Below, in pieces: positions 19,744 through 27,856 of a stretch of 64,000 nt of DNA. Numbering within the stretch: position 1 is the stretch's first letter; each line of letters opens with the position of its first letter. The position numbers and the translations under genes were made by a program. The notes under the pieces are model-generated. The model was not told the origin of the DNA and did not search any database. It worked only from the letters and a program-made list of their open reading frames with translations. Source of the stretch: Amycolatopsis taiwanensis DSM 45107 (lineage in GTDB: Bacteria > Actinomycetota > Actinomycetes > Mycobacteriales > Pseudonocardiaceae); NCBI RefSeq assembly GCF_000519205.1, contig NZ_KI912600.1, forward strand, positions 1 to 64,000, in the 5' to 3' direction.

Positions 19744-21054
19744 AGGAAGCCCGTTCGCCGGGGCGGGCGGCGGCGTGACCGTGTAGGGCACGATCGGTCC
19801 GTCGCCGTCGTCCGTGGTCAAGGCCGTGCCGGAGAACACCTGCTGGCCGCCGTGGATCGTGGCGATCTGCCCGCCCGTGTACCCGGCGTGCGAGGCCGCG
19901 CTGTACCGGAACGGCACCAGTCCCGGGCCGGTGAACCCGCCCTTGTTCAGTCCGTCGATCAGTCCCTGCCGGGTCGGCGTCTTTCCCGCCGCTTGCAAGG
20001 CTTGCACGAAGGTATAGGCGTATGCCATCGCGTAAACGACGTTGCCGTCGAACGGGACGTTCGGAATGTACTGATCGTGGATCTTCTTGAACAGCGCGGT
20101 CCAGGAATTGCTCAGATCACTGGTCGCGGGGAGATACGCGCTGGTGACCAGGCCCTCGATGAGATCCGCGCCGTTGACCGCGGTTCCGGCCTGCTTCGCG
20201 AAGTTCTCCAGAAGCCCGGAAACCGTGGTCGGGTCCGCGCCCACGCTCGAAACGACCAGCTGCGGGTTGTAACCGAGTTTCAGCGCGCCGAGCTTGAACA
20301 GCGCGGTGTAAGCCGGAATGGTTTCGAGCACCACGACGTCCGCGCCCGAGCGGGCGATCGCCGAGACCTGCGGCGCGATGTCGGTGTTGCCCGGCTGGTA
20401 CGGCTGCCGGGTGACCACCGAAGCGGGGTCGATGTACTTGTCGAGCCCCTTCATCCCGTCATGGCCGAAGTCGTCGTCCTGGTAGAAATAGGCGACCTTC
20501 TTCCCGGCGAGGTTCTTCTTGACGTAGTCACCGAGAATCTTGCCCTCGACCGTGTAGTCGGGCTGCCACCCGTAGGTGTAGGGATGCTGCTGCGGCTGGT
20601 CCCAGCAGGTGCACCCCGAGGCGACGAAGAGGTCCGGCACCCGCGAGCTGTTCAGGAAGTCGACCACCTTGGTGTGGGTCGGCGTGCCGAGCGAACCCAG
20701 CATGGCGAACACGTTGTCCTGCAACACCAGTTGCTTGGTCAGTGTCACCGTGTTCGCCGGGTTGTAGGCGTCGTCGAGGTACTTGAAGGTGATCTGGCGA
20801 CCGTTGACCCCGCCGTTCGCGTTCACGTAATCGAAGAACGCCTTCGCCGCCGGGCCCTGCTCGCTGTACCCCGGAGCCGCGGTACCGGTCAACGGGAGCG
20901 TGCCACCGATCGTCACCGTCGAGTCGGTGATCCCCGGAGTACTCCCGCCGCCACCGCTTCCCGCGCAGGCGCTCAGCGCCAGTGCCAAGGCCGCGGTCAA
21001 GGTGACCGTGGTACTCCTGTGCTTGAGAATGGGCCAGTTTCCGGGCACGGCCAT
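19735..21054 (-). CDS. Branched-chain-amino-acid-type ABC substrate-binding lipoprotein
   Basis: A lipoprotein of 439 residues. The signal peptide ends in a lipobox, LSACAG, with the acylated Cys about residue 30. The Leu/Ile/Val-binding periplasmic fold follows (VTIGGTLPLTG, FFDYVNANGGVNG, VFAMLGSLGTPTH). ATG 21054, with GGGAGAG upstream, is preferred over 21078. It is the last gene of a five-gene minus-strand operon with two permeases and two ATPases, completing an importer. Family members bind branched-chain amino acids but also urea, amides and aromatic acids, so the ligand is open. Confidence 0.9.
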
Positions 21055-21074
21055 GATCTCTCCCTTACCGTTAT

Positions 21075-22136
21075 TCATCGTTGAACAGCCGTACGGAGAA
21101 GGCGTCCCACCCGCACCACACCCGCCTGGATGCCGCCGGGAAAGAGCACGATCACCACGATCAGCACCACGCCATAGAGGATCAGCGGCACATTGGCGTA
21201 GACGTCACGCGGCAGGTTCGCCGCTTGCGCCAGGTTGGTGGACCAGTTCGGCAGCAGCGTTACCAACACCGCCCCGTACACCGCACCGGCCAGACTGCCG
21301 AGCCCGCCCAGCACGGCCGCCGTCAGCAGGGACAGCGAAAGGGTCAGCGTGAACGCGCCTGGGGCGGCCAGATTGTTGACCATCGCGAACAAGCCGCCCG
21401 CGAGCCCCGCGCAGGCAGCGCTGACGCAGAACGCCAGAATCTGCGTCCGTGCCACAGGCACGCCGGACAGCGCCGCCGCTTCCTCGTTCTCGCGGACGAA
21501 CCGCATGTTCTGCCCGAACCGGCTGCGCACCAGATTCGCCAGCAGGAACAGGGTTATGATCAGACACAACCCGCCGATCCAGGCCTGCCAGCGTTCCAAC
21601 GGGAACGACTCACCCAGCGAAAGCGGCGGCGGTTGCGGCGTCACGATCAGCCCGTTGGCGCCGCCCAGGACATCCCGCAGCCCGTGATAGTCCGCCAGTG
21701 AGGGCAGCCCGACCGCAAGCGCGAGGGTCGCGCCCGCGAGGTAGGGGCCGCGTAATCGCGCCGCGGCCACACCGACCAGCGCGCCCAGCGCACCGGTGAT
21801 CACGGTGGCGGCGATCAGCACGACACCGAGCGAGGTTTGCTTTCCCAGCAACAGTGCCGCCGAGTACGCGCCCACCGCCACGAACGCGCCGTGCCCGAGC
21901 GAAATCTGTCCACTCAGGCCGGACAGCACGGTCAGCCCGGCCGTCGCGATCGCCAGGTAGGAGATCTGCGCGAGTTGCAGGTTCGCGAACGCGTCGAGCG
22001 AAACCGACAGCAGGTAGTAGCCGACCAGCCCGAGCAGCGCCCAGAACAGGTGGCGAAGCAACGTGGACTGCCGCCAGATCCGCAGCAAGGCCTTCGGCGG
22101 TTTCGCGGTGCCCTCGGTGGTCGCGGCCTTCGTCAT
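21075..22136 (-). CDS. livM: ABC transporter permease, LivM family
   Basis: A polytopic membrane protein of 353 residues. It contains the LivM signature region (ATAGLTVLSGLSGQISLGHGAFVAVGAY) and the cytoplasmic coupling loop (NEEAAALSGVPVARTQILAF). It forms the transmembrane channel with the LivH-type protein. It overlaps livH by four bases and is followed after 20 bp by the substrate-binding protein gene. The N-terminal 35 residues are hydrophilic and cytoplasmic. The call to the HAAT-family importer is firm; the substrate is not. Confidence 0.9.
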   Translation of the reverse strand: MTKAATTEGTAKPPKALLRIWRQSTLLRHLFWALLGLVGYYLLSVSLDAFANLQLAQISYLAIATAGLTVLSGLSGQISLGHGAFVAVGAYSAALLLGKQTSLGVVLIAATVITGALGALVGVAAARLRGPYLAGATLALAVGLPSLADYHGLRDVLGGANGLIVTPQPPPLSLGESFPLERWQAWIGGLCLIITLFLLANLVRSRFGQNMRFVRENEEAAALSGVPVARTQILAFCVSAACAGLAGGLFAMVNNLAAPGAFTLTLSLSLLTAAVLGGLGSLAGAVYGAVLVTLLPNWSTNLAQAANLPRDVYANVPLILYGVVLIVVIVLFPGGIQAGVVRVGRLLRTAVQR

Positions 22137-23014
22137 ACCCGCCGCCCGGTAGCCGCGCCGAACAAGCCGCTGGGACGCACCATGAGCACCACGATCAGCA
22201 CGACCAGGGCTCCGAACGTGACGATGTCCGAGCCGAGGTATCCCGCCACGTAACTCAGCACCACGCCGAGGATCAGTCCCCCGGCCACCGCGCCCGGCGG
22301 GCTGTCCAGTCCGCCGATCACCGCTGCGGTGAACCCGAACACGAGCACCGCGTCAAAGCCCGTGGGGCTGACGAACGTGCTCGGCGCGATCAGCACCCCC
22401 GCCACGGCGCCGACGACCGCGGCCAGTGCCCAGCCCAGCGTGAGCATCGGCCCGACACGCACGCCGAGCAGCCGAGCGACCTCCGGCGCGAACGCGGCCG
22501 AGCGCATCCGCAGGCCGAGCGAGGTGCGCCGGAACACCACCGCCAGCACGGCCATGCCGCCGAGCACCACCAGGACCACCCACAAGTCGTTGGGAGAGAA
22601 CAGAAGCTGGTGACCGGCGAGCCGGAACCCGGCGATGCCGAACGCCGGTGGATAGGACCTCGGGGTGCCACCGAAAAGCATGCCGGCCAGCCCCTGCAAC
22701 AACACGAGCAGGCCGAAGGTCACCACGACCGCGTCCAGCGGCGGCCGCTTCTCCACCGGACGCACCAGCAACCGCTCCACCAGCGCGCCCAGGACCAGCC
22801 CACTGACCACCGCGACCAGCAACGCCAGCCAGTACGAGCCGCCATGGCTCACCACCGTGTAAGCCAGGAACGTGGTGATCATCAACATGCCGCCCTGCGC
22901 GAAGTTCACGATCCGGGTGGAGCGCCAGATCAGCACCAACGCCAGTGCCACCGCGGCGTAGACCGCGCCGCTGGTCAGCCCGGCCAGAGTCAGATCGAGA
23001 AAGCGGCCCATCAC
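22133..23014 (-). CDS. livH: ABC transporter permease, LivH family
   Basis: A permease of 293 residues with about eight spans. The typical opening is LTLAGLTSGAVYAAVALALVL followed by NFAQGGMLMI, and the coupling helix region is GLRMRSAAFAPEVARLLGVR. It partners LivM in the membrane and is driven by the LivF/LivG ATPases. It overlaps both neighbours by four bases, which indicates strict co-translation. The order ATPase-ATPase-permease-permease-binding protein is a common actinobacterial variant of the liv operon. Confidence 0.9.
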   Translation of the reverse strand: MMGRFLDLTLAGLTSGAVYAAVALALVLIWRSTRIVNFAQGGMLMITTFLAYTVVSHGGSYWLALLVAVVSGLVLGALVERLLVRPVEKRPPLDAVVVTFGLLVLLQGLAGMLFGGTPRSYPPAFGIAGFRLAGHQLLFSPNDLWVVLVVLGGMAVLAVVFRRTSLGLRMRSAAFAPEVARLLGVRVGPMLTLGWALAAVVGAVAGVLIAPSTFVSPTGFDAVLVFGFTAAVIGGLDSPPGAVAGGLILGVVLSYVAGYLGSDIVTFGALVVLIVVLMVRPSGLFGAATGRRV

Positions 23015-23718
23015 ATCTCCAGGTAGGCGCGTCGGACCCGGTCGTCGGCGGCCAGACTCGCGGCTTCGTCGTCGGCGACCTTGCGACCGAGGTTCAGCAC
23101 CACGGCGCGGTCCGCGATCGACAGCGCGGTGGCGGCGTTCTGTTCCACCAGCAACAAGGTGAGCCCGCTCTCGGTCCGCAGGGTGCGCAGCGTGGCGACG
23201 ATCTGCGCGGCCGTGCGGGGAGCCAGCCCCAGCGACGGCTCGTCCAACAGCAACAGGCGTGGCTTGCTCATCAGTGCCCGCCCGATCGCAAGCATCTGCC
23301 GCTCACCGCCGGAAAGGGTTTCCGCCCGCCGGTGGCGGCGCCGCGCCAACGGTGGGAAGAGATCGAACATCGCGGTGGTGCCGGTTCTGAGCCAGGCGCG
23401 ATCACGCCGCCACAGGCCGCCGAGGCGGAGGTTCTCCTCGACGGTCAACTCGACGATGACGCCCCGGCCCTCCGGCACGTGGGCCATGCCGAGCCGGACC
23501 AGGTCCTCCGGCTTACCGCCCGTGATGTCCCGGCCCGCCAGCCGTACGGTGCCCGCCGCGGGTGACAGCAGCCCACTGATCGTCCGCAGCAATGTCGTCT
23601 TTCCCGCGCCGTTGGCGCCCAGCACCGCGGTGATCGCGCCCTGGCCCACGCTGAGATCGATGCCGTTCAGGGCGCGAACCGGCCCATACGCGGCGACCAG
23701 GCCGGTGATCTCAAGCAT
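23011..23718 (-). CDS. livF: ABC transporter ATPase, LivF family
   Basis: An ATPase of 235 residues. Walker A is GANGAGKTT (about 33-41), the Q-loop region follows, the signature is LSGGERQML, Walker B is LLLLDEPSLGL, and the switch His is replaced by the LivF-typical LLVEQNA. The opening LLEITGL-type strand and the PEGRGVIVELTVEENL segment are LivF hallmarks. It energises uptake by the LivHM channel. It overlaps livG by eight bases and livH by four. Confidence 0.92.
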   Translation of the reverse strand: MLEITGLVAAYGPVRALNGIDLSVGQGAITAVLGANGAGKTTLLRTISGLLSPAAGTVRLAGRDITGGKPEDLVRLGMAHVPEGRGVIVELTVEENLRLGGLWRRDRAWLRTGTTAMFDLFPPLARRRHRRAETLSGGERQMLAIGRALMSKPRLLLLDEPSLGLAPRTAAQIVATLRTLRTESGLTLLLVEQNAATALSIADRAVVLNLGRKVADDEAASLAADDRVRRAYLEM

Positions 23719-24496
23719 CGGTCACCTCGACCCGTTCACCGAGGTAGGCACGCTGCACCACGGGGTCGGCGCGGACCTCGTCCGGCGTGCCACGGGCGAT
23801 CACCTCGCCGAAGTCCAGCACCACCAACCGATCACACAGGTTCATCACGAAATCCATGTGGTGCTCGACGAGCATGACCGTGGTGTGCTCGCGCAGTCCG
23901 CGCACGATCCCGGCCAGTTCGGCGGTTTCCGTTTCGGACAGCCCGGCCGCAGGCTCGTCGAGCATGAGCAGCCGGGGACGGCTCATCAGCGCCCGTGCGA
24001 GTGCGACGCGTTTCCTTATCCCATAAGGAAGACTGGCGCACACCCGGCCCGCTTCTCCGGCGATGCCGAGTGTTTCCAGTACCGCCACGGCCTCCTCACG
24101 CAACCTGGCCTCACGCCGCTCCGCCCACGGCGCGGCCAGCAACGCCGCGACCAGTCCGGTGCGCGACCGGTGGCTCGCGCCGGCGATCACGTTGTCCAGC
24201 ACGCTCAGACCGGCGAACAGGCCCAGTCCCTGCAGGGTGCGGGCGATCCCGAGCCGGGTCAACTGGTGGGGCCGGTGGCGTCGCAGCGGCCGCCCGTCGA
24301 AGACTATGGAGCCGGATTCGGGCCGAACGAACCCGCACAGAGTGTTGAACAGGGTGGTCTTGCCCGCCCCGTTGGGGCCGATCACGCCAAGCACGGCGCC
24401 GGGCGCCACCTCGACCGAGACCTTGTCCAGCACCCGCAGGCCGCCGAATGAGACAGAAAGTTCCTCAGCGCGCAACAATGGAGCGCGATCGACCAT
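23711..24496 (-). CDS. livG: ABC transporter ATPase, LivG family
   Basis: An ATPase of 261 residues. Walker A is GPNGAGKTT, the LivG-type signature is LPYGIRKRVALARAL in place of LSGGQ, Walker B is LLMLDEPAAGL, and the switch region is LVEHHMDFVM. ATG 24496 (MVDRAPLLRAEELS) is chosen as start because the 44 residues encoded further upstream (to 24628) look non-homologous. It is first gene of the five-gene liv-type operon, with a 348-bp leader upstream. Confidence 0.88.
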   Translation of the reverse strand: MVDRAPLLRAEELSVSFGGLRVLDKVSVEVAPGAVLGVIGPNGAGKTTLFNTLCGFVRPESGSIVFDGRPLRRHRPHQLTRLGIARTLQGLGLFAGLSVLDNVIAGASHRSRTGLVAALLAAPWAERREARLREEAVAVLETLGIAGEAGRVCASLPYGIRKRVALARALMSRPRLLMLDEPAAGLSETETAELAGIVRGLREHTTVMLVEHHMDFVMNLCDRLVVLDFGEVIARGTPDEVRADPVVQRAYLGERVEVTDA

Positions 24497-24844
24497 GCCC
24501 GCGACCACCGCCTCGTTGCAGTGCGGCCCGGTGACGCCGGACCTGGTCAGAATCGGATTCGGTTCGCGGCGAACAGTACCCGTCCGCCGTCGAATTGCCC
24601 AGTCCTTCTCCGAAAACAGGCAAGCCATCAGCCGGAATAGTGCCCGGCCGGTAACTTCTTTTTGACCAAACCGAATCTTGTCCCGACATCGATGTCACTC
24701 CCGCGTGGACGTGATTTCGCCACGCACACGCGGGTGCGGGCAGGCGGTCGCGAACCCATGTCACCATGCGGCATGCCAGGAGACGGCGTGGCGCAAGCTT
24801 GCGAACGCGCGAGCCACGAACGATGTGTTACGGGAGTGAGCCCA
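24497..24844. other. 348-bp leader between the liv operon and a small membrane protein gene
   Basis: No convincing gene is seen. The promoter of the liv operon should lie here, reading leftward, but no clear -35/-10 pair stands out. The AT-rich patch at about 24645-24670 is the most likely position. Confidence 0.4.
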
Positions 24845-25102
24845 TCAGCCTCGCCTGGGGTCGTCGTCGGAGCGGGCGGCCGGATTGTGCTCTTCGTCTT
24901 CTCGCTCTCGAGGTGTTTTGGGTCGGTAATCGGCGAAACCCCAGAATGGCGGACGCGCGGCCATCTGGCCGCGGGCCCTGCGTTCGAGCCAACCCGGCAT
25001 CCGCATCTTCTGCTGTCCCCCGGTGCGTCGATCACGCAAATCGACAACGACCGCGACGGCAAGCAAGGCAGCAAGCACGCAACCAACGACGGCGAAAAAC
25101 AT
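24845..25102 (-). CDS. Small membrane-anchored hypothetical protein
   Basis: A protein of 85 residues. One N-terminal hydrophobic segment (FFAVVGCVLAALLAVAVVV) runs straight into a charged cytoplasmic-type tail rich in Arg, Asp and Pro (DLRDRRT, RREDEEHN-like). ATG 25102 is chosen because GGGAGG lies 7 bases upstream; an upstream start at 25150 would bury the span. A DosR-like box is present about 75 bases upstream. No known family was recognised. It lies at the edge of the polyphosphate kinase/CBS/pncB cluster, so a stress-related membrane role is possible but unproven. Confidence 0.6.
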   Translation of the reverse strand: MFFAVVGCVLAALLAVAVVVDLRDRRTGGQQKMRMPGWLERRARGQMAARPPFWGFADYRPKTPREREDEEHNPAARSDDDPRRG

Positions 25103-25177
25103 GCGACGCCACCTCCCGTCAGCCCCCTGCAGATAGGACCATACCGGCATCCGCGGGCGCGAGACCTTGCCCCAAGG

Positions 25178-25191
25178 AGGTCCTTGGTCCC
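25178..25191 (-). promoter_or_regulatory. DosR-like box (minus strand GGGAC-CAAG-GACCT)
   Basis: Eight of ten arm positions match the dormancy-regulator palindrome GGGAC-N4-GTCCC. The site lies 76 bases before the small membrane protein start. Recognised by eye; moderate. Confidence 0.35.
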
Positions 25192-25231
25192 AGCGAAGAT
25201 CATCGCGCCGCTGACGCGGGTGCGGAGTTTC

Positions 25232-25855
25232 TCATCCCGCGCACGGCCTGACCCGCCTTGCGGGTAGCCGGTATGTCGCCCCTTCACGACCCCATTCCCC
25301 GAACGACGGGCATTCACCCCGGTCGATCGCCCGGATACTGGGCCGGCCGATATGCGCGAACACCAGGCGCCGCACGCCTGCATGGCGTGCCGCCTCGGCG
25401 GAATCCCCAACGCAGGCGTGGCCTCCGACGCCACCGGCGAAGCGAATCGGTCGGTCCCACCCGGCCGCGTCCGCGAACATCAGGTCGGCTTGGGCGGCCC
25501 AGTCCGGGAACATCCAGTATTCCGGTGCCCACACTGCCCTCCGCCCGGTCACCTCGATGAGATAACCGACGGTCGGATGCGACGTATGCCGCACCGCCAA
25601 GGGCCACAGCCGCACGCCATCGCCGTCGTACGATCTCACGGCCGCGGCCACCGCGAGGCCGCCGGCGCGCCGCCGGATGACCGGCATCAGTTCCGCGTCT
25701 TCGTCGCAGACCAGCCAAGCATCCAACGGCGCGCCGGGGTCGGCGGTCCCGCCGCCGTCCAGCATGACGCGATGACCGCGCCATGCCACCAGCAACCCCG
25801 CGGGGTGAAATCGCGGAGAGTTCATCGCTCCGACGCCGAGCAAAACCAGCCGCAC
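25232..25855 (-). CDS. MBL-fold-like hydrolase lacking the usual metal motif
   Basis: A protein of 207 residues opening with VRLVLLGVGAMNSPRFHPAGLLV and HRVMLDGGG, as in a group of actinobacterial proteins labelled MBL-fold metallo-hydrolases. Later segments include HTSHPTVGYLIEV, ADLMFADAAGWDRP, GGVGGHA and RLVFAHIGRPSI. The canonical HxHxDH zinc motif is absent, so activity is doubtful or unusual. GTG 25855 gives a start right at the conserved first strand. GTG 25897 and a longer frame to 25972 are possible, and no clear ribosome binding site decides. It is divergent from the PPK2 gene across a 477-bp gap holding two DosR-like boxes. Confidence 0.65.
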   Translation of the reverse strand: MRLVLLGVGAMNSPRFHPAGLLVAWRGHRVMLDGGGTADPGAPLDAWLVCDEDAELMPVIRRRAGGLAVAAAVRSYDGDGVRLWPLAVRHTSHPTVGYLIEVTGRRAVWAPEYWMFPDWAAQADLMFADAAGWDRPIRFAGGVGGHACVGDSAEAARHAGVRRLVFAHIGRPSIRAIDRGECPSFGEWGREGATYRLPARRVRPCAG

Positions 25856-26031
25856 CGCCGGGGAGCGTCGATCGGGACTTCGTCGCAGGCTCGTCACTTT
25901 TGGTCGCCGATGCACTACCGACCGAGATGGCCGCGGTCCGCGGCGAACTCGCTGTTGGTCTCCCGTACCCACATGAGATCATCGTGTGTCCTGACCTCGG
26001 CCCTGGCTAGTGCGGAAGGGCTCTCCCCACC

Positions 26032-26045
26032 GGGACGATCGTCCA
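26032..26045. promoter_or_regulatory. DosR-like box GGGAC-GATC-GTCCA
   Basis: It contains the perfect 12-base palindrome GGACGATCGTCC, and nine of ten arm positions match GGGAC-N4-GTCCC. It lies in the divergent gap between the MBL-like gene and PPK2. Confidence 0.45.
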
Positions 26046-26161
26046 TAACGGACCATCATGGGGACGTCGCCGCCGGCTCGGCGCAGCCTGGCCGAGGCGT
26101 TCCTGCCCCCGCTTCGGACCTGAGTCGGCAAGGAACCCCAACGGCGACCGTGCAAGCACGA

Positions 26162-26175
26162 GGGCCGGAAGTCCC
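26162..26175 (-). promoter_or_regulatory. DosR-like box (minus strand GGGAC-TTCC-GGCCC)
   Basis: Nine of ten arm positions match GGGAC-N4-GTCCC. It is 157 bases before the PPK2 start and the second site in the same divergent gap; paired boxes are usual in DosR promoters. Confidence 0.4.
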
Positions 26176-26332
26176 GACCGTTGGTGACCAATTCCCGCCG
26201 TGGGCGTCCGGCCACGTTCCTAGCGTTGAGTCGTGCGAAGCCTGGACCGTGTCCCGGATGGTGCGATCATGGCCGGCGTTGACGGCGCGGCCCGGCGATG
26301 ATCGTGTGCCCGGAGAGTCTGGGAACGCGGTA

Positions 26333-27124
26333 ATGGCGCGCAAGCTGCCACGCAAGACCTACCAGCGGGAGCTGTTCCGGCTGCAAACCGAACTGGTCAA
26401 GCTGCAGGAATGGGTTCGCGCCGAGGCGCAGCGGCTGATCGTCGTGTTCGAGGGCCGGGACGCCGCCGGCAAGGGCAGCACGATCAAACGCCTCACCGAG
26501 TACCTCAATCCCAGGGTGGCCCGGATCGTGGCACTCCCGCAGCCCGGGGAGCGCGAGCGAACGCAGTGGTATTTCCAGCGGTACGTCGAGCACCTGCCCG
26601 CGGCCGGGGAAATCGTCCTGATGGACCGCAGCTGGTACAACCGCGCCGGAGTCGAATGGGTGATGGGGTTCTGCACTCCGGACGAGCACCGTCGGTTCCT
26701 GCATCAGTGCCCGATCTTCGAACGGATGCTGGTCGAGGACGGGATCCTGTTGCGCAAGTACTGGTTCTCGGTCAGTGCCGCCGAACAGGAACGGCGTATC
26801 CGCGCCCGGCTGGACGACCCGGTGCGCCGGTGGAAACTGTCCTCTGTGGATGTCGCCTCGATCGACCACTGGGACGATTACTCCCGGGCCAAGGACGAGA
26901 TGATTCTCTACACGGACATCCCGGAGGCACCGTGGTCGATTGTGGACAGTGACGACAAGCGCCGAGCCCGGATCAACATGATCGCCCACCTGCTGGACAG
27001 CCTCCCGTATCATGGAGTGCCACCACCGGCGCTGCGGCTGCCGCAACGACCACCGGCCAGCGGCTACCGGCGACCGGAGAAGAACCCCGGGAACTACGTG
27101 CCCGACCACGCCGCGACGCTGTGA
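26333..27124 (+). CDS. ppk2: Polyphosphate kinase 2
   Basis: A PPK2 enzyme of 263 residues, single domain. Walker A is FEGRDAAGKGS (about 40-49), followed by the PQPGERERTQWYFQRY segment and Walker B MDRSWYNRAGVE near 103. The lid region is EQERRIRARLDDPVRRWKLS. It uses inorganic polyphosphate to phosphorylate nucleotides, or the reverse, in the cytoplasm. ATG 26333 gives the expected N-terminus (MARKLPRKTYQREL); the ribosome binding site is weak (GGAAC). It is followed by a CBS-BON gene after 117 bp. Linkage of these two with pncB and DosR-like boxes fits a low-oxygen or dormancy role. Confidence 0.92.
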   Translation: MARKLPRKTYQRELFRLQTELVKLQEWVRAEAQRLIVVFEGRDAAGKGSTIKRLTEYLNPRVARIVALPQPGERERTQWYFQRYVEHLPAAGEIVLMDRSWYNRAGVEWVMGFCTPDEHRRFLHQCPIFERMLVEDGILLRKYWFSVSAAEQERRIRARLDDPVRRWKLSSVDVASIDHWDDYSRAKDEMILYTDIPEAPWSIVDSDDKRRARINMIAHLLDSLPYHGVPPPALRLPQRPPASGYRRPEKNPGNYVPDHAATL

Positions 27125-27125
27125 A

Positions 27126-27139
27126 TACGAAAGTCCTTC
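27126..27139. promoter_or_regulatory. Weak DosR-like box before the CBS gene
   Basis: The core AC-GAAA-GTCC matches the right half and centre of the box, but the left arm is poor (six of ten arm positions). It is about 103 bases before the CBS protein start. Confidence 0.25.
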
Positions 27140-27241
27140 CCCATCGTGACGGACGCCCCTGCCCATCGCATCGCGGCGGCCCTACGTTCGAACGACGTTG
27201 GACACGCCGCTACGTGGGACCGACGGGTGAGGTGCACCGCA

Positions 27242-27805
27242 ATGCATGCGTGGGAGATCATGAGCAAGCCGGTCGTACGGGTAAACCTGTCGACTCTGGT
27301 GCGGGAGGCGTCCGCGCTGCTGATCCGGCATGGGGTCGCCGCCCTGCCCGTGGTCAACGCCGACAACCAGGTGGTCGGCATTTTCACCGAAGCCGACGCC
27401 CTGCGGTGCGGTGAGCACCTCGAAGACGTGGTCGAGGCGTTCATGACCAGCCCGGTCAAGGTGGTGCCGATGGACACCGACGTCGACCAGATCGCGCGCC
27501 ATATGCTCACCGACCGGTTACGGAGCGTGCCGGTGGTCAAGGATGGGGTGCTGGTCGGGATCGTGAGCCGCCGGGACCTGCTGCGGCCGCTCGTCCGGCA
27601 CGACGACGCCATCGAGGCACAGTTGCGGTCCGTGCTGGCCGACTACGCCGGCGACCGCGACCGGTGGCACGTGCACGTCACCGACGGTGTGGCCGTCGTC
27701 AGCGGCGAATTCGACGACGAAGCCGAGCGGCGGGTGATCGCTCTGCTGGCCAAGTGCGTGCCGGGCGTGGTGTGCACCGAATTGCGCAGCCAGGCACCTG
27801 CTTGA
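27242..27805 (+). CDS. CBS-domain protein with C-terminal BON domain
   Basis: A protein of 187 residues. CBS motif 1 is at about 5-55 (MSKPVVRVNLSTLVREA, GVAALPVVNADNQVVGIFTEAD). CBS motif 2 is at about 62-115 (FMTSPVKVVPMDTDVDQ, RSVPVVKDGVLVGIVSRRDLL). A BON-like segment follows (about 125-185, VHVTDGVAVVSGEF). CBS pairs bind adenosyl ligands. BON domains bind membranes or other proteins. ATG 27242 with GAGGTG upstream is chosen over 27146. It resembles mycobacterial hypoxia-induced CBS proteins in domain make-up and in its neighbours, PPK2 and pncB. The molecular role is unknown. Confidence 0.88.
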   Translation: MHAWEIMSKPVVRVNLSTLVREASALLIRHGVAALPVVNADNQVVGIFTEADALRCGEHLEDVVEAFMTSPVKVVPMDTDVDQIARHMLTDRLRSVPVVKDGVLVGIVSRRDLLRPLVRHDDAIEAQLRSVLADYAGDRDRWHVHVTDGVAVVSGEFDDEAERRVIALLAKCVPGVVCTELRSQAPA

Positions 27806-27823
27806 TGCCCAAGCCGGTGCCTG
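27791..27823. terminator. Hairpin at the convergent CBS/pncB junction
   Basis: CAGGCACC (27791-27798) and GGTGCCTG (27816-27823) are perfect 8-bp arms around the CBS stop codon (27803-27805). The left arm is coding for the last CBS-protein residues. Confidence 0.5.
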
Positions 27824-27856
27824 AGCCTGAGCTTCGTGAGGGCGGTGCTGCCCGGG

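Larger units (their letters stand above)
25856..26332. other. 477-bp divergent intergenic region with DosR-like boxes
   Basis: No gene was found. Two good matches to the DosR palindrome lie at 26032-26045 and 26162-26175. The gap separates the divergent MBL-like and polyphosphate kinase genes and probably holds both promoters. Confidence 0.5.

Noticed and set aside
21854-23026. A 390-codon plus-strand frame rich in Arg and His
   Set aside because: It is antisense to the LivM and LivH genes, whose membrane segments and motifs are unambiguous.
25352-26332. N-terminal extension of the PPK2 frame by about 325 codons
   Set aside because: The frame is open but the extension resembles no domain, overlaps the MBL-like gene on the other strand and covers the divergent promoter region. 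The PPK2 domain starts at 26333.
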